Shown: in pieces, positions 1 through 8,362 of the stretch
How positions within the stretch are numbered: position 1 is the first letter of the stretch
Layout: each line of letters opens with the position of its first letter
From: a virus
IMG/VR virus record: IMGVR_UViG_3300032291_001597
Coordinates: 1-64,000 of that record
Strand: one strand, 5' to 3'
DNA length: 64,000 nucleotides
Program-made: the position numbers and the translations under genes
The notes under the pieces: model-generated
Databases searched by the model: none
What the model saw: the letters and a program-made list of their open reading frames with translations, nothing else
What the model was told of the DNA's origin: nothing

Positions 1-68
1 AGATGTATGAGGTCGCCGACCCATATGGATATTACGGAAAAGACGAAGAAAAGAAAGGTAGTGAGTAA
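1..68 (+). CDS. 3' end of an upstream gene (partial)
   Basis: An open frame enters the window from the left and ends with TAA at 66-68, two bases before the next start codon. The visible tail is acidic and tyrosine-rich and ends in KDEEKKGSE. The tight junction with the following ATPase gene fits the packed operon style seen elsewhere. Too little remains to name a function, and the frame cannot be proven coding from this fragment. Confidence 0.5.
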   Translation, partial: MYEVADPYGYYGKDEEKKGSE

Positions 69-70
69 GC

Positions 71-844
71 ATGTCAGATGTACAGCGTTCACTAACTCTT
101 ATGGTCTATGGCGAGTCAAAGGTCGGTAAGTCGACTTTTGCTGTCACGGCACCATACCCTCGCCTAATGCTAGACGTTGAGGGTGGACACCGATTCCTCC
201 CAATCAACGTAAAGTATTGGGACCCTATGCGCGAGGAGCCACCAGTGGCTGACGGCACTTGGGACACTGTAGTTGTACAGGTTCGTGACTACGATGTAGT
301 CCTAAAAGCGTTCCAGTGGTTACAGTCAGGTAAGCACCAGTTCAAGTCACTAATCATCGACTCAATCTCTGAGTTGCAGGTTAAGTGTATGGACAACATT
401 GCTGGTACCGAACAGATGAAGATGCAACAGTGGGGCGAACTACTTCGCCACATGGGTGCTCTACTTCGTGACCTTCGTGACCTAACAATGCACCCAACTC
501 AGCCTCTCGAGGCTGTAGTGCTTACTGCTATGGCTAAGCGTGGTCAAGACAACCGTATGCACCCTTATCTACAGGGTCAGTTGGCTGTTCAGGCACCATA
601 CTTCTACGATGTTCTTGGATACATCTCTATGGAGACTATTCCAAACCCAGACCCTACCCAGTTGCCTTACAAGGCTCGTCGTATGTACGTAGAACGCACT
701 GACGAGATTGAGGCTGGAGAGCGCGTTCAGGGTCGACTCGGTTCAATTGTTGAACAGCAGGACCTAGGAGTCGAGCGTATGCTCGATATGATTTTTGGTC
801 AGAAAACTGATTCAAAGAAAAAGTCGTCCACGGCAACCGCCTAG
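71..844 (+). CDS. RecA-like phage ATPase (Sak4 / AAA_24 type)
   Basis: The protein has 257 aa with a clear Walker A motif, GESKVGKST, at residues 14-22 and a hydrophobic strand ending in IIDSISE near residue 95 as the likely Walker B. Size and motif layout fit the phage AAA_24/Sak4-like family of single-strand annealing or recombination ATPases, which often sit next to an SSB gene; the next gene here is SSB-like. Likely cytoplasmic role: loading onto or pairing single-stranded phage DNA during recombination and replication. A generic nucleotide-binding role cannot be excluded. The ATG follows a GAAAGG purine run. Confidence 0.75.
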   Translation: MSDVQRSLTLMVYGESKVGKSTFAVTAPYPRLMLDVEGGHRFLPINVKYWDPMREEPPVADGTWDTVVVQVRDYDVVLKAFQWLQSGKHQFKSLIIDSISELQVKCMDNIAGTEQMKMQQWGELLRHMGALLRDLRDLTMHPTQPLEAVVLTAMAKRGQDNRMHPYLQGQLAVQAPYFYDVLGYISMETIPNPDPTQLPYKARRMYVERTDEIEAGERVQGRLGSIVEQQDLGVERMLDMIFGQKTDSKKKSSTATA

Positions 845-879
845 ACGATTCGTTAACGAATAGATAAGGAACGAAACAG

Positions 880-1404
880 ATGAGTTCACTCAACTGGGGC
901 GATTTGGTAAAGGACGCTGGCGAATCTGCTAGCGGAAGTTACGAGCCGTTGCCCGACGGCGACTACGACCTCAAGGTACTTGAGGCATCTTCTAGCGTGA
1001 CTGCTACTGGTAAAACCATGTTCAAGGTTAAGGCTGAAGTACAGGGAGGCGCTTACAGCAAGCGTCTCGTCTGGGATAACCTAGTTATCTCACCAGAGAA
1101 CAAGAACGCACTGGGCATCTTCTTTGCGAAGATGGCAGCACTTGGTGTTCCTCGTGACTTCTTCTCTAACAACAACCCGACTAATGCTCAGATTGAGGCC
1201 GCCATTAGTGGTAAGTTGTTCCGCGCTAACATTGGTTCTCGCGTGTGGCAGGGTGACCGTCGCAACGAAATCAAGAAGTATTACGTAGGTGCTCCTGCTA
1301 CTGCTCAAGCGCCTGCGTCTGCTCCAGCAGTTGCTTCTGCTCCACCTGCTCCACCTGCTCCACCAGCACCACCTGTGGCAGCACCAGCAGACGCGCCTTT
1401 CTAA
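880..1404 (+). CDS. SSB-like single-stranded DNA-binding protein
   Basis: The protein has 174 aa: a compact N-terminal domain (about 1-135), then a low-complexity Pro/Ala linker (about 136-168), and a tip ending in ADAPF. The layout of folded domain, disordered linker and a C-terminal tip ending in Pro-Phe mirrors bacterial SSB proteins, whose acidic tip ends in IPF and recruits partner proteins; here the tip is only weakly acidic. The N-terminal part (YEPLPDGDYDLKVLEA) resembles phage DUF669-type ssDNA-binding proteins. It follows the Sak4-like ATPase in the same operon. AAGGAA precedes the ATG. Confidence 0.65.
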   Translation: MSSLNWGDLVKDAGESASGSYEPLPDGDYDLKVLEASSSVTATGKTMFKVKAEVQGGAYSKRLVWDNLVISPENKNALGIFFAKMAALGVPRDFFSNNNPTNAQIEAAISGKLFRANIGSRVWQGDRRNEIKKYYVGAPATAQAPASAPAVASAPPAPPAPPAPPVAAPADAPF

Positions 1405-1427
1405 ACTTAGAAAGACAAAATCACGGA

Positions 1428-1468
1428 GGGACATCGCCTATTTATTTAGGCGGTGTCCCCCGCTTTTA
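1428..1468 (+). terminator. Hairpin terminator after the SSB-like gene
   Basis: A 13-bp stem (1428-1440 with 1447-1459, one G-U pair) closes a 6-nt loop and is followed by a short pyrimidine/T stretch (CCGCTTTT). It lies in the only gap between the recombination genes and the next gene, so it probably ends or attenuates the first transcript. Confidence 0.75.
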
Positions 1469-1478
1469 GCGAGAGAAT

Positions 1479-2486
1479 ATGTCAAAAATTTTTATTACTG
1501 GGATGTCAGCCCAACACGCGTCCCCAAATGCAAATACAAAAAATCTTAGTTTCGCGGGAGTAATAAATGCCGTATTGGAATCAACTGGTAGACACGAAAT
1601 AACTTGGGCTAGCCCCAGTATTTATATGACCAAGGATTCGCTAGAAAAGTATGACTTAGTTCTAGTGGGAGTTTCACCAGTTACTAGCATTGGAGCAAAT
1701 AGAGTTTATGGTGCTCTAAACGTAATTAGTGAAATGTGGGGAAGCGATAAACTCAAACTTTTCACAGACAGTCCAAACAAGTCACAAATAGAGGTGTCTC
1801 TTAGGGCAACTGTAAACAACTCGGAAACCATCACCAAGCCGTTTTTTGCTTCTAGAAAAGAATACTCAAACTTACTTTCAGACAATGAATTATTGAATCG
1901 AGTAATGCGTGGCGCTGAATTGCTTTTTACCGAGGACTGGCCTGTAACTATCGTGGCATCATTACCTTGGAACAAGGCTGAAGAATTAAAACTTTCAAAA
2001 AATGCTAAGCCAAACCTAAATCTAGTGAATCTAGATTCTCACCTAATTTTGGGTGACCCCGTGGAGTATCAAAGGGCTGATAAATGGTCGGTCGATTCTC
2101 CTACGTCTAAGTGGGCTAAATCTATACTTGCTAGCGTATCTCTACCTAGTTCTCCTATGAAGTGGAATAAAGGCTGGGACGACGAGCAAGTGTTTCTACA
2201 AATAGGCAGGTCAATAGGTGCGCTAATCAGCCCAGAACAAAAAGACGGCACTTGGTGGTCTTACAGGTACATACAGGCACTTAACTCAAATACCCCTGTG
2301 GTGACCGAATGGAAAGAGAGCCAGAGTATTGGACTAGAATGGGCTATGCTGGCATCGTCCATAGATAGCCTACCTCAGGAGAGTAGAAATCTCTTGGCTA
2401 CGGCGCAAAGGGACATTTACTTATCTTCAATTAAAGACAAAAAAGAATCACTTAAAAATTTAGAGAATATTTTAGGAGTTAAATAA
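1479..2486 (+). CDS. Possible GT-B-type glycosyltransferase
   Basis: The 335-aa protein starts with an alternating hydrophobic Rossmann-like segment (KIFITGMSAQ). Its C-terminal third carries GALISPEQKDGTWWSYRY followed by ALNSNTPVVTEW, a pattern like the donor-binding half of GT-B glycosyltransferases, where an acidic/aromatic helix follows a strand and precedes a Pro-Val-Val strand. I see no catalytic signature strong enough to name a sugar or acceptor. It begins 10 nt after the terminator and overlaps the next gene by one base. An unrelated Rossmann-fold protein is the main alternative. Confidence 0.4.
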   Translation: MSKIFITGMSAQHASPNANTKNLSFAGVINAVLESTGRHEITWASPSIYMTKDSLEKYDLVLVGVSPVTSIGANRVYGALNVISEMWGSDKLKLFTDSPNKSQIEVSLRATVNNSETITKPFFASRKEYSNLLSDNELLNRVMRGAELLFTEDWPVTIVASLPWNKAEELKLSKNAKPNLNLVNLDSHLILGDPVEYQRADKWSVDSPTSKWAKSILASVSLPSSPMKWNKGWDDEQVFLQIGRSIGALISPEQKDGTWWSYRYIQALNSNTPVVTEWKESQSIGLEWAMLASSIDSLPQESRNLLATAQRDIYLSSIKDKKESLKNLENILGVK

Positions 2487-2911
2487 TGGCAAAAGTAAAT
2501 TACAAATGGGTAAAAGAGCAGTTTGCTAAAACTGGAGTATCTCTAGAAGTAGGCACGTCTGTTCTAGAACTACTTAAATTGTGGGAGACCGTATCTCCTA
2601 AGAACATAGAAGATTCTAAAAAAGTCTTAGATATTTTCTCAAAACTATCTTTAGGTCACGCTCTTGTCAGTGAACCCGTAGGCCCCGAGATTTGGGAAGA
2701 TGCCAGACCCGGCTTTATCAAAGTTGCCGATATTGTGAGAGTAAAGCACGATGCTTTTGACGGCGACATCGGTAGCCTCCATAACGGTAGAGTTGGTAAG
2801 ATTGTGGCAATCCGCTCTGGAGACGTTATTATTAACTCTATAGACGACGTTAGTCCTGAAATTAAGGGGGCGCACTACTCCCCAAACAAACTAGAGAAAA
2901 GAGTTCGCTAG
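2486..2911 (+). CDS. Hypothetical protein with a possible SH3/KOW-like C-terminus
   Basis: The 141-aa protein shares one base with the preceding stop (TAATG) and ends at the next GTG start, so it is translationally coupled on both sides. Residues 1-65 look helical; residues 70-141 are beta-rich with DIVRVKHDAF and NGRVGKIVAIRSGDVII, a spacing that resembles small SH3-like barrels. No catalytic motif is visible and I do not recognise the family. Confidence 0.65.
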   Translation: MAKVNYKWVKEQFAKTGVSLEVGTSVLELLKLWETVSPKNIEDSKKVLDIFSKLSLGHALVSEPVGPEIWEDARPGFIKVADIVRVKHDAFDGDIGSLHNGRVGKIVAIRSGDVIINSIDDVSPEIKGAHYSPNKLEKRVR

Positions 2912-3129
2912 TGAGAACCAGAATGACTTTTATAGTAAGTGGTACTACCCACAGCAATATTGTAAGACTGGCTACTCAGGTGGTGGCGGACTACTTACAG
3001 TGTTCGGTGGCGGATGTAGAGAAGTTAGCAGACATCGAGATAGAGGTTGAGCAGAAGGCTCCTGTAGGCTCTATACCTGATGGATACTTAGAGGATTACT
3101 CTGGAAAAGTATTTGCAAAAATCAAATAA
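2911..3129 (+). CDS. Small hypothetical protein
   Basis: A 72-aa protein with a GTG start overlapping the previous stop codon. It contains an amphipathic helix (IVRLATQVVADYLQ) followed by an acidic strand region. No motif is recognised. Coupling to the two upstream genes is the main evidence that it is real. Confidence 0.6.
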   Translation: MRTRMTFIVSGTTHSNIVRLATQVVADYLQCSVADVEKLADIEIEVEQKAPVGSIPDGYLEDYSGKVFAKIK

Positions 3130-3164
3130 TTACGCTACTATAGACACAAAGACAAAGGACAAAC

Positions 3165-3662
3165 ATGCAAACTTTCATTACAAGTAAGTATTCTTCTGAA
3201 ATCGCTCAGAACTTAGACAATAAGCGCTTACACAAGCAGGCTTTAGAGGCTTGGCAAATTCTTATGGTCTTGTGTGAATTGGACCCTCAGGGCAATGAGC
3301 GCAAGCCTAAAGGTTGGGTGAACCACCCTGCCGTCAAGATGTGGCGCGGTCACGAGTACTACCTTTACTACTACGCCTGCCAAATGGTAGACGAGTGGGA
3401 AAATCGAGGCTACAAAAGCACCCTCAAAAGCAAACTATGGAACACTCTAATCGCTGCCGACCGAAAGGGTGTTGTCAATATCGGTGAAGGTATCAACGAA
3501 CCTGCTTGGTGGCTGAACGATGAAACTATAAAAAAGGTCATATCTACCCACAGGCGTGCCTTACTTGTAAAAGATTATGAGTGGTATCACAGATTTGGGT
3601 GGGAAGAAGATACCGAATTTTATCCAGAGAGTTACGAATATTTCTGGCCTTTAGCCTCCTAA
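3165..3662 (+). CDS. Pyrimidine dimer DNA glycosylase (DenV / Pyr_excise family)
   Basis: The 165-aa protein has the family hallmarks: a Thr-based N-terminus, LDNKRLHKQALEAWQIL, GWVNHPAVKMWRGHEYYLYYY and the WENRGYK stretch. T4 endonuclease V and relatives cut the glycosyl bond at cyclobutane pyrimidine dimers and then the abasic site. This suggests repair of UV-damaged phage DNA, sensible for a phage of sunlit water. After removal of Met the N-terminal residue is Gln followed by Thr, which matters because the N-terminal amine is the nucleophile in this family. Short bacterial relatives of unknown activity share the motif, so catalysis is inferred. Confidence 0.75.
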   Translation: MQTFITSKYSSEIAQNLDNKRLHKQALEAWQILMVLCELDPQGNERKPKGWVNHPAVKMWRGHEYYLYYYACQMVDEWENRGYKSTLKSKLWNTLIAADRKGVVNIGEGINEPAWWLNDETIKKVISTHRRALLVKDYEWYHRFGWEEDTEFYPESYEYFWPLAS

Positions 3663-3707
3663 ACTGTTTCGGCGTGTCGTAAGGCACTATTTTTCTTTAT
3701 AGTAATG

Positions 3708-3713
3708 TATAAT
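3708..3713 (+). promoter_or_regulatory. Candidate -10 box (TATAAT) for the 3731 gene
   Basis: A consensus TATAAT lies 18 nt upstream of the ATG at 3731. No good -35 is visible at 16-18 nt upstream, so the call rests on the -10 and its place in a short gap. GAGG at about 8 nt before the ATG would serve as ribosome-binding site. Confidence 0.45.
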
Positions 3714-3730
3714 CTTATTGAGGTTATACA

Positions 3731-4078
3731 ATGAAAGATTCTAGAATCGGCGAACTCCTTTGGAGTGAGTGGACTGGCAACGGGTATTCTCCCGAAGACT
3801 CCCAGTCCAGTTTTTCATTTTTTACCGAAGGACATATAGACATATCCAACGAAATTGTAAGACGTGCGCTCGCATCGGCAATACAAAGAGACGGCTCGGT
3901 TGACTCACTGTCCCAAGCCTTCAAATTATTAGAGCCTTGCGAACCTGTTTTTACTTACGCTGGATTCATTGAAGGTGACACTGAATATACCGCCTGTGAT
4001 GAAAATGGAATGACATCTCACGAAGACATAGTGGATGAAATAATTCCAATCACGGTGGTAAATATTAATGTTGTTTGA
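3731..4078 (+). CDS. Hypothetical acidic protein
   Basis: A 115-aa acidic protein of unknown family, beginning with KDSRIGELLWSEWTGNGYSP. GAGG at about 8 nt supports the ATG. Its 3' end overlaps the WhiB gene by 11 nt, so the two are probably co-expressed from the candidate promoter at 3708. Confidence 0.6.
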   Translation: MKDSRIGELLWSEWTGNGYSPEDSQSSFSFFTEGHIDISNEIVRRALASAIQRDGSVDSLSQAFKLLEPCEPVFTYAGFIEGDTEYTACDENGMTSHEDIVDEIIPITVVNINVV

Positions 4079-4547
4079 ACCAGACGAAGAGGCTCAGCGT
4101 TGGCAAGACAAAGCCTTATGCGCTAAAAAAGAAAACAAAAGAATGATTGACTGGTTCTTTTCTGACGATACAGAAGAAAAGTACGCAGCCAAGAATCTTT
4201 GCTTTGCTTGTCCAGTCAGAAAAGATTGCGTGAAATACGCCCTCGAAACTAAGAAAATTTGGGGAGTGTGGGGAGGTAAGGATGAAAACGAACTTCGCAG
4301 GACCCTATCAGTGGATGCCAATGGGGACGAGTATCGCAGAAACAGATATCCTCAGTGTCCATACTGCTCTGCTAGAACTAACAAACTAAAAACTTACATT
4401 GTGGACCTACCTGGCGGTGGACGCTGGACCACGGCGCGAATGGTGGAGTGTAACGACTGCGGTTTTGCTTGGAGAAGTAGAACCAGTGCTAATGCGGTAA
4501 ATGCGTATCACTCGCAAAAAACCGATAAGAAGCCTAAGAAATCTTAG
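4068..4547 (+). CDS. WhiB-like regulator fused to a zinc ribbon
   Basis: The 159-aa protein carries the Wbl [4Fe-4S] cysteines C18, C45, C48 and C54 (LCFACPVRKDC) followed by the GVWGG turn at 66-70, the signature of actinobacterial WhiB transcription factors that bind the primary sigma factor. Unlike ordinary 80-110 aa Wbl proteins it continues into a second domain with CPYC (97-100) and CNDC (128-131), a four-cysteine zinc ribbon that could add DNA or protein contacts. Phage WhiBs can redirect host transcription. Its stop overlaps the convergent gene's stop by 4 nt. Confidence 0.9.
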   Translation: MLFEPDEEAQRWQDKALCAKKENKRMIDWFFSDDTEEKYAAKNLCFACPVRKDCVKYALETKKIWGVWGGKDENELRRTLSVDANGDEYRRNRYPQCPYCSARTNKLKTYIVDLPGGGRWTTARMVECNDCGFAWRSRTSANAVNAYHSQKTDKKPKKS

Positions 4548-5590
4548 TTAGGTTTGTAGAACTCCATATTTTTTGCCAAACGTTCGTTTTTTGGGTCTAA
4601 CTCAAGAGCAGTGGCTCCATATTTATAGGCGCTATCTTTGTCTCCTAAGTTGTATGAAGCAATAGCGGCAAGGTCATACGGAAGTGCGCCCCAAGCAAAT
4701 TCTTCACACAGATAGTCAAGTGGCTTTTCTTTAGCAAGCAAAGATATTTTTGCCCAGTCCAAGCATTCTTCCCAGTTTTGTTGTTCATAGTAATACTGAG
4801 ATAGTTCTACGGCGGACTCACGCCTATTAGGTGCTTCTAGGTTTGCTTTTACTAGCCAATGCTCGGCTGAGTCTGGATTGCACTTAGCGAGATACCTGCA
4901 AGACGCGGCACGCTCTGGACCCCACTTAGAGTTTGGGTTCTCCAAGTGCTTGATAAACATATTGGTGGCTTTGTCATACATTTTGTTGAAGTAATACTCG
5001 CGGGCTAAGTAATACTGATTACGGTCATTCGTTGGGTCTTCTAAGACAGCCAGTTCTAGCAAGGGAAAGTATTGACCACGGCTTTTTGTGTCGTCTGGAT
5101 GGTGGTGAATCTCTAGTCCAATCCACTCTTGTATTTCTTGGATTCGGTCAGCAGTAATTACTTCGTGGACTGGGTGCTTCCATCTATATCCGTGACGTCT
5201 GTGGATTTTATCTCCACCGTATTGGAGCCCTGGCGAGCCATCTTCTTGCCAAGACCAAGTGTATTGATATCTAGGTCTAGTGGTTTCTGACTTTATTTTC
5301 TCAATTTCTTTACGCCATCCTTCAACAAGGACTTCATCCATGTCCAAGGCAATACAAATATCAATATCGTCAGGAAGAAGAGCAAGGCTAACATTCCTAG
5401 CGTCATCGAAACGCCAAGGACTAATACTAGCCACAGCAACCTCAACGCCTGCGCTCCTCGCCACTTCCACAGTCTTATCTGTAGAACCAGTGTCCAATAT
5501 AAATCTATAATCTGCTTCTTCACAAGACTTAGCCCACCTTTCGACAAATTGCTCTTCGTTTTTAGCAATTGTGTAAACCGCTACTTTCAC
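4544..5590 (-). CDS. GT2-family glycosyltransferase with C-terminal TPR-like repeats
   Basis: Residues 1-110 form a GT-A nucleotide-sugar binding half: VAVYTIAKNEEQFVERW, DTGSTDKT and the acidic DMDE motif for metal and sugar-nucleotide. HPVHEVI and a His-rich IHHHPDD follow. Residues about 190-348 are helical repeats (YYLAREYYFNKMYDKA; DSAYKYGATALELDP) resembling TPRs and probably hold the acceptor protein. Length (348 aa) suits SunS-like and phage GT2-TPR enzymes. It is last in a minus-strand operon, overlapping the cytidylyltransferase gene by 4 nt, which points to a shared sugar-transfer pathway. The acceptor is unknown. Confidence 0.85.
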   Translation of the reverse strand: MKVAVYTIAKNEEQFVERWAKSCEEADYRFILDTGSTDKTVEVARSAGVEVAVASISPWRFDDARNVSLALLPDDIDICIALDMDEVLVEGWRKEIEKIKSETTRPRYQYTWSWQEDGSPGLQYGGDKIHRRHGYRWKHPVHEVITADRIQEIQEWIGLEIHHHPDDTKSRGQYFPLLELAVLEDPTNDRNQYYLAREYYFNKMYDKATNMFIKHLENPNSKWGPERAASCRYLAKCNPDSAEHWLVKANLEAPNRRESAVELSQYYYEQQNWEECLDWAKISLLAKEKPLDYLCEEFAWGALPYDLAAIASYNLGDKDSAYKYGATALELDPKNERLAKNMEFYKPN

Positions 5591-6015
5591 TTCTGATTGC
5601 TCTCCAAAATACGTCTACGTAGTTCGGTGCTACTGACTCCGTCGGTGTATGGCAAGTAGACCAGAGCGATGTCTCTCTCATTCAACCACTCTTGAGTAAA
5701 ACTCATTTGTGAGTGGTAGTCCTTAGTAGCCCAGTCCGAACCAACAACAATAAAATCTGGCTTTACTAGTTCGATTGCGGGCTTGGAGTCAGCGCCTCCA
5801 AAGTTTGGGATTACCTCGTCAACCCACTTACAGTTCAGTAGAACTTCTCTGCGTTCTTCATAAGACATAATCAAAGTCTTACCTTTGTATTGCTTAGAGA
5901 AGTCATTTAGGTTTAGGGCAACGGTCACGGAGCCGAGACGCGACGCTCTTTCCAATAATCTGTAGTGACCGTGATGCGGCAAATCAAATGAACCGCCCGT
6001 GTAAACTCTAGGCAT
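5587..6015 (-). CDS. Cytidylyltransferase-like nucleotidyltransferase
   Basis: A 142-aa protein with the HxGH motif in FDLPHHGHYRLL and the C-terminal VSSTELRRRI, equivalent to the ISSTxxR motif of the nucleotidyltransferase superfamily. Size and sequence resemble glycerol-3-phosphate cytidylyltransferase and the RfaE/HldE nucleotidyl domain. It probably activates a sugar- or polyol-phosphate for the flanking glycosyltransferases, with which it overlaps by 4 nt and 8 nt. The exact substrate cannot be read from the sequence. Confidence 0.85.
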   Translation of the reverse strand: MPRVYTGGSFDLPHHGHYRLLERASRLGSVTVALNLNDFSKQYKGKTLIMSYEERREVLLNCKWVDEVIPNFGGADSKPAIELVKPDFIVVGSDWATKDYHSQMSFTQEWLNERDIALVYLPYTDGVSSTELRRRILESNQK

Positions 6016-6826
6016 TTTTTACCGCCTCGTAATTTGTGTACATAATTTCTCTAGATAAAGTAACCGAACCTGAGTTTCTAACTTTTTCTAGAATTTTATC
6101 AATTATATGTTTTATTCTTTCAGGTCTAATCATTAGGACTTCCATAGCAAATTTGTTGAAAGCGTTGAGCGTTGCGTAAAACTCTTCTAGTCCTTGTTGT
6201 TGAGAATAAGACTGAGTCGGAGGGTGATACATAGTTACGGAACTATCTCTATAAATAATTTTATTCAAGAATATGGCTAGGGCGCAGTAGGCAATGTCTA
6301 ATCCCCACCCAGAGCGCATCTTTGTGAAGTCTATTTCCCCTGTCTCTATTGTCCAGTCTTGAAACATAGAAATGTAGCCAGCCATATCTCTAGACATCGC
6401 CACATAAATCCCGTTGGTGTTGGTAGACAAATACATTTCTGGGTATTTGATTGATTTACTTATTGTAGAAGGTTCTCCGACAAACACGTCGTTGGTGCAG
6501 TCTGGAGCGAGAAGGACTAAGTCCCTATTATCTTCAAATAGTTTTTCTATACGACGAGTGTATTTAGAGTAACTGTCATACTTCATATCTCCAGCATTAA
6601 AGATAAATATGTCGTGCTCTGTAGACAAGAAGTCTTTTATAGCATTAAAAAAATGTCCGTAGTATCTGACGTCTTCGGCTGTGTTCCAGTGTGATGTTTG
6701 ATTTTCTAATTTTGAGACGTTGTAAAACTTATGAGGAACATCTGCTTCCACTAACTGCCTACTTATGTCTAGGCAATTGTCTATGGCTTCGTCCCAAGCA
6801 ACGATATAAGTTTTACTGCTAGTCAA
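6008..6826 (-). CDS. Putative GT-A glycosyltransferase-like protein
   Basis: The 272-aa protein has TYIVAWDEA at the N-terminus, FIFNAGDMKYD where a DxD-like motif would be, GIYVAMSRDMAGYI, and MRSGWGLDIAYCALA followed by MYHPP. The GWGLD segment followed by a metal-binding His is typical of GT-A enzymes. It sits between a metallophosphoesterase and the cytidylyltransferase in one operon. It is annotated as a transferase mainly by pattern and context; a nucleotide-diphosphate-sugar binding protein without activity is possible. Confidence 0.55.
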   Translation of the reverse strand: MTSSKTYIVAWDEAIDNCLDISRQLVEADVPHKFYNVSKLENQTSHWNTAEDVRYYGHFFNAIKDFLSTEHDIFIFNAGDMKYDSYSKYTRRIEKLFEDNRDLVLLAPDCTNDVFVGEPSTISKSIKYPEMYLSTNTNGIYVAMSRDMAGYISMFQDWTIETGEIDFTKMRSGWGLDIAYCALAIFLNKIIYRDSSVTMYHPPTQSYSQQQGLEEFYATLNAFNKFAMEVLMIRPERIKHIIDKILEKVRNSGSVTLSREIMYTNYEAVKNA

Positions 6827-8023
6827 TTACTTTACCGACAATACGCTTATGTGTTCTCTAGGCTCAAAGTCTCCACCCATAACCATCGTAAGTAGCCCTG
6901 GTTTCGATTGAACACCAGCGCGGTCGCGGAACCAATCTGAGCCGGGGTCGGTGGTTGGACACTGAAGCCATAAGCGGTGACCGATATCGGCACATTTATA
7001 GTTGTGAAAGTGTCCTGACACCCAGACGTCGCAGTTTCCCAATGCGGTCTGCCCAGCAGCCTGACCCGATAAATATTTATTTACGTCTCTACCTGCTTGA
7101 TGACCGTGGAATAGGCCCAACATTGTTCCACCCACATCCACGGCTAAAGTTTGGTGCCCAGAGGCTGGATAGCGGAACTCGATGTGTGACAGTGCTTGGT
7201 TTTCCGCACACGCATCCTGAACGGCAGATGCAATTTCCACATTCCATCCATCGGCAGGGTCTGCCGCTACCTGACGAGTAACTTCGTCGTGGTTTCCATT
7301 GACCACTGGGACAATCATGCGCTCTGCGAGAGGAGCGAGGGCTTTAATCTGTGCCATCAACAAACGACGCGCGACGCGAACCTGCTCGGTAAGTCCTAGG
7401 TCAGATGATGCTACTCCTTGTAGTCTTCCGCCTTGGCTGACGTTACCTTCAACGTGGTCGCCAGGTAGACCTAAAACTATTCCTCCAAGATTTAGACCCA
7501 TACGCCTGAGACCTTTGAACCGCTCTACAGATGCTTCGGTCAGGTAGAGCAAGCGTTCGATAGATTGCTCTGTTCCGCCTGAAGCAGCCTTTTTACCAAT
7601 CTGTTGGTCGCTTGGAAAAACTGAAAAATATCCGTTGCCAGTAGATTGCTTGATTCCACGGTCTGGACGCCACTTTTTAATTTCATCAATTAGTTGTTCC
7701 GCGTCTAGTTGGTCCTCGGCAGTTGCACCAAGTGGTATTAGATTTACTCGCATCGACTCGAGCCATTCGCCATTGTAAGTTTGCCACCTAGAACGACGTA
7801 AGGATGTAACTGACCAAGAATTGGGGTCCAATCCAAACTCTTCTAAGACTTCTTTGGCGTCTGGTAATTGCCCCGCTGGTCTTGGAGTAGATACAACAAA
7901 ACCGCCCCTAGTCTCATCTACGTCTAGACGCGGTCGCCATTCTTCTGGAGTATTTAGTGCTTTGATGTCTGAGCCACTTTTGCCTGGCTCACTAAATTCT
8001 TTGAGTTTGTCCGAGATGCCCAT
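6827..8023 (-). CDS. Calcineurin-like metallophosphoesterase
   Basis: A 398-aa protein in which the metallophosphoesterase metal ligands can be followed in order: GLPGDHVEG, VNGNHDE, LFHGHQAG and SGHFHNYK. The first 90 residues (LDVDETRGGFVVSTPRP) form an extension I do not recognise. Such phage proteins are usually treated as DNA or RNA phosphodiesterases or nucleases; the N-terminal part may bind DNA. It abuts the next gene by one base and follows the HTH-like small gene by 3 nt. Substrate unknown. Confidence 0.8.
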   Translation of the reverse strand: MGISDKLKEFSEPGKSGSDIKALNTPEEWRPRLDVDETRGGFVVSTPRPAGQLPDAKEVLEEFGLDPNSWSVTSLRRSRWQTYNGEWLESMRVNLIPLGATAEDQLDAEQLIDEIKKWRPDRGIKQSTGNGYFSVFPSDQQIGKKAASGGTEQSIERLLYLTEASVERFKGLRRMGLNLGGIVLGLPGDHVEGNVSQGGRLQGVASSDLGLTEQVRVARRLLMAQIKALAPLAERMIVPVVNGNHDEVTRQVAADPADGWNVEIASAVQDACAENQALSHIEFRYPASGHQTLAVDVGGTMLGLFHGHQAGRDVNKYLSGQAAGQTALGNCDVWVSGHFHNYKCADIGHRLWLQCPTTDPGSDWFRDRAGVQSKPGLLTMVMGGDFEPREHISVLSVK

Positions 8024-8026
8024 TAT

Positions 8027-8296
8027 TTACTTACCTATTCTGGTAGCCATATAGCAACCGCAGTCGTGATTTCTGTGTCTATCTACGGTGCTCAGTCCTA
8101 GTTCAAAACCCTCGGATAGTAAAATCTTGTGAATTTGAACGTTCGAAAGTCCGCCTGAAGAGTGCGGTGGCTTATCAAACGCTTGTATCAAAGAGTCTCT
8201 ATCTTCTTCAGATAAGTCCAAAAGAAGTAGCCCGATTTTGCATCGCTTAGCAATAATCTTGGTTGATTCTGCTTTTATCTGGTCTGACAACGACAC
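8027..8296 (-). CDS. Small HTH-like protein
   Basis: An 89-aa protein with a GTG start preceded by AGAGAG. Residues about 50-80 (LSNVQIHKILLSEGFELGLSTVDRHR) could form a helix-turn-helix, followed by HDCGCYM. It may regulate the sugar/phosphoesterase operon or serve as a small packaging-type DNA-binding protein. Family not recognised with certainty. Confidence 0.55.
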   Translation of the reverse strand: MSLSDQIKAESTKIIAKRCKIGLLLLDLSEEDRDSLIQAFDKPPHSSGGLSNVQIHKILLSEGFELGLSTVDRHRNHDCGCYMATRIGK

Positions 8297-8362
8297 GATA
8301 GGTCTCTCTTTCGTATGTCGATTACGTCTTTATGATACTTCATAGCGGCTTATAAAAGACCA

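Noticed and set aside
1289-1549. Leu/Gln-rich frame overlapping the SSB-like gene end
   Set aside because: It is the shifted frame of the Pro/Ala linker and runs through the terminator.
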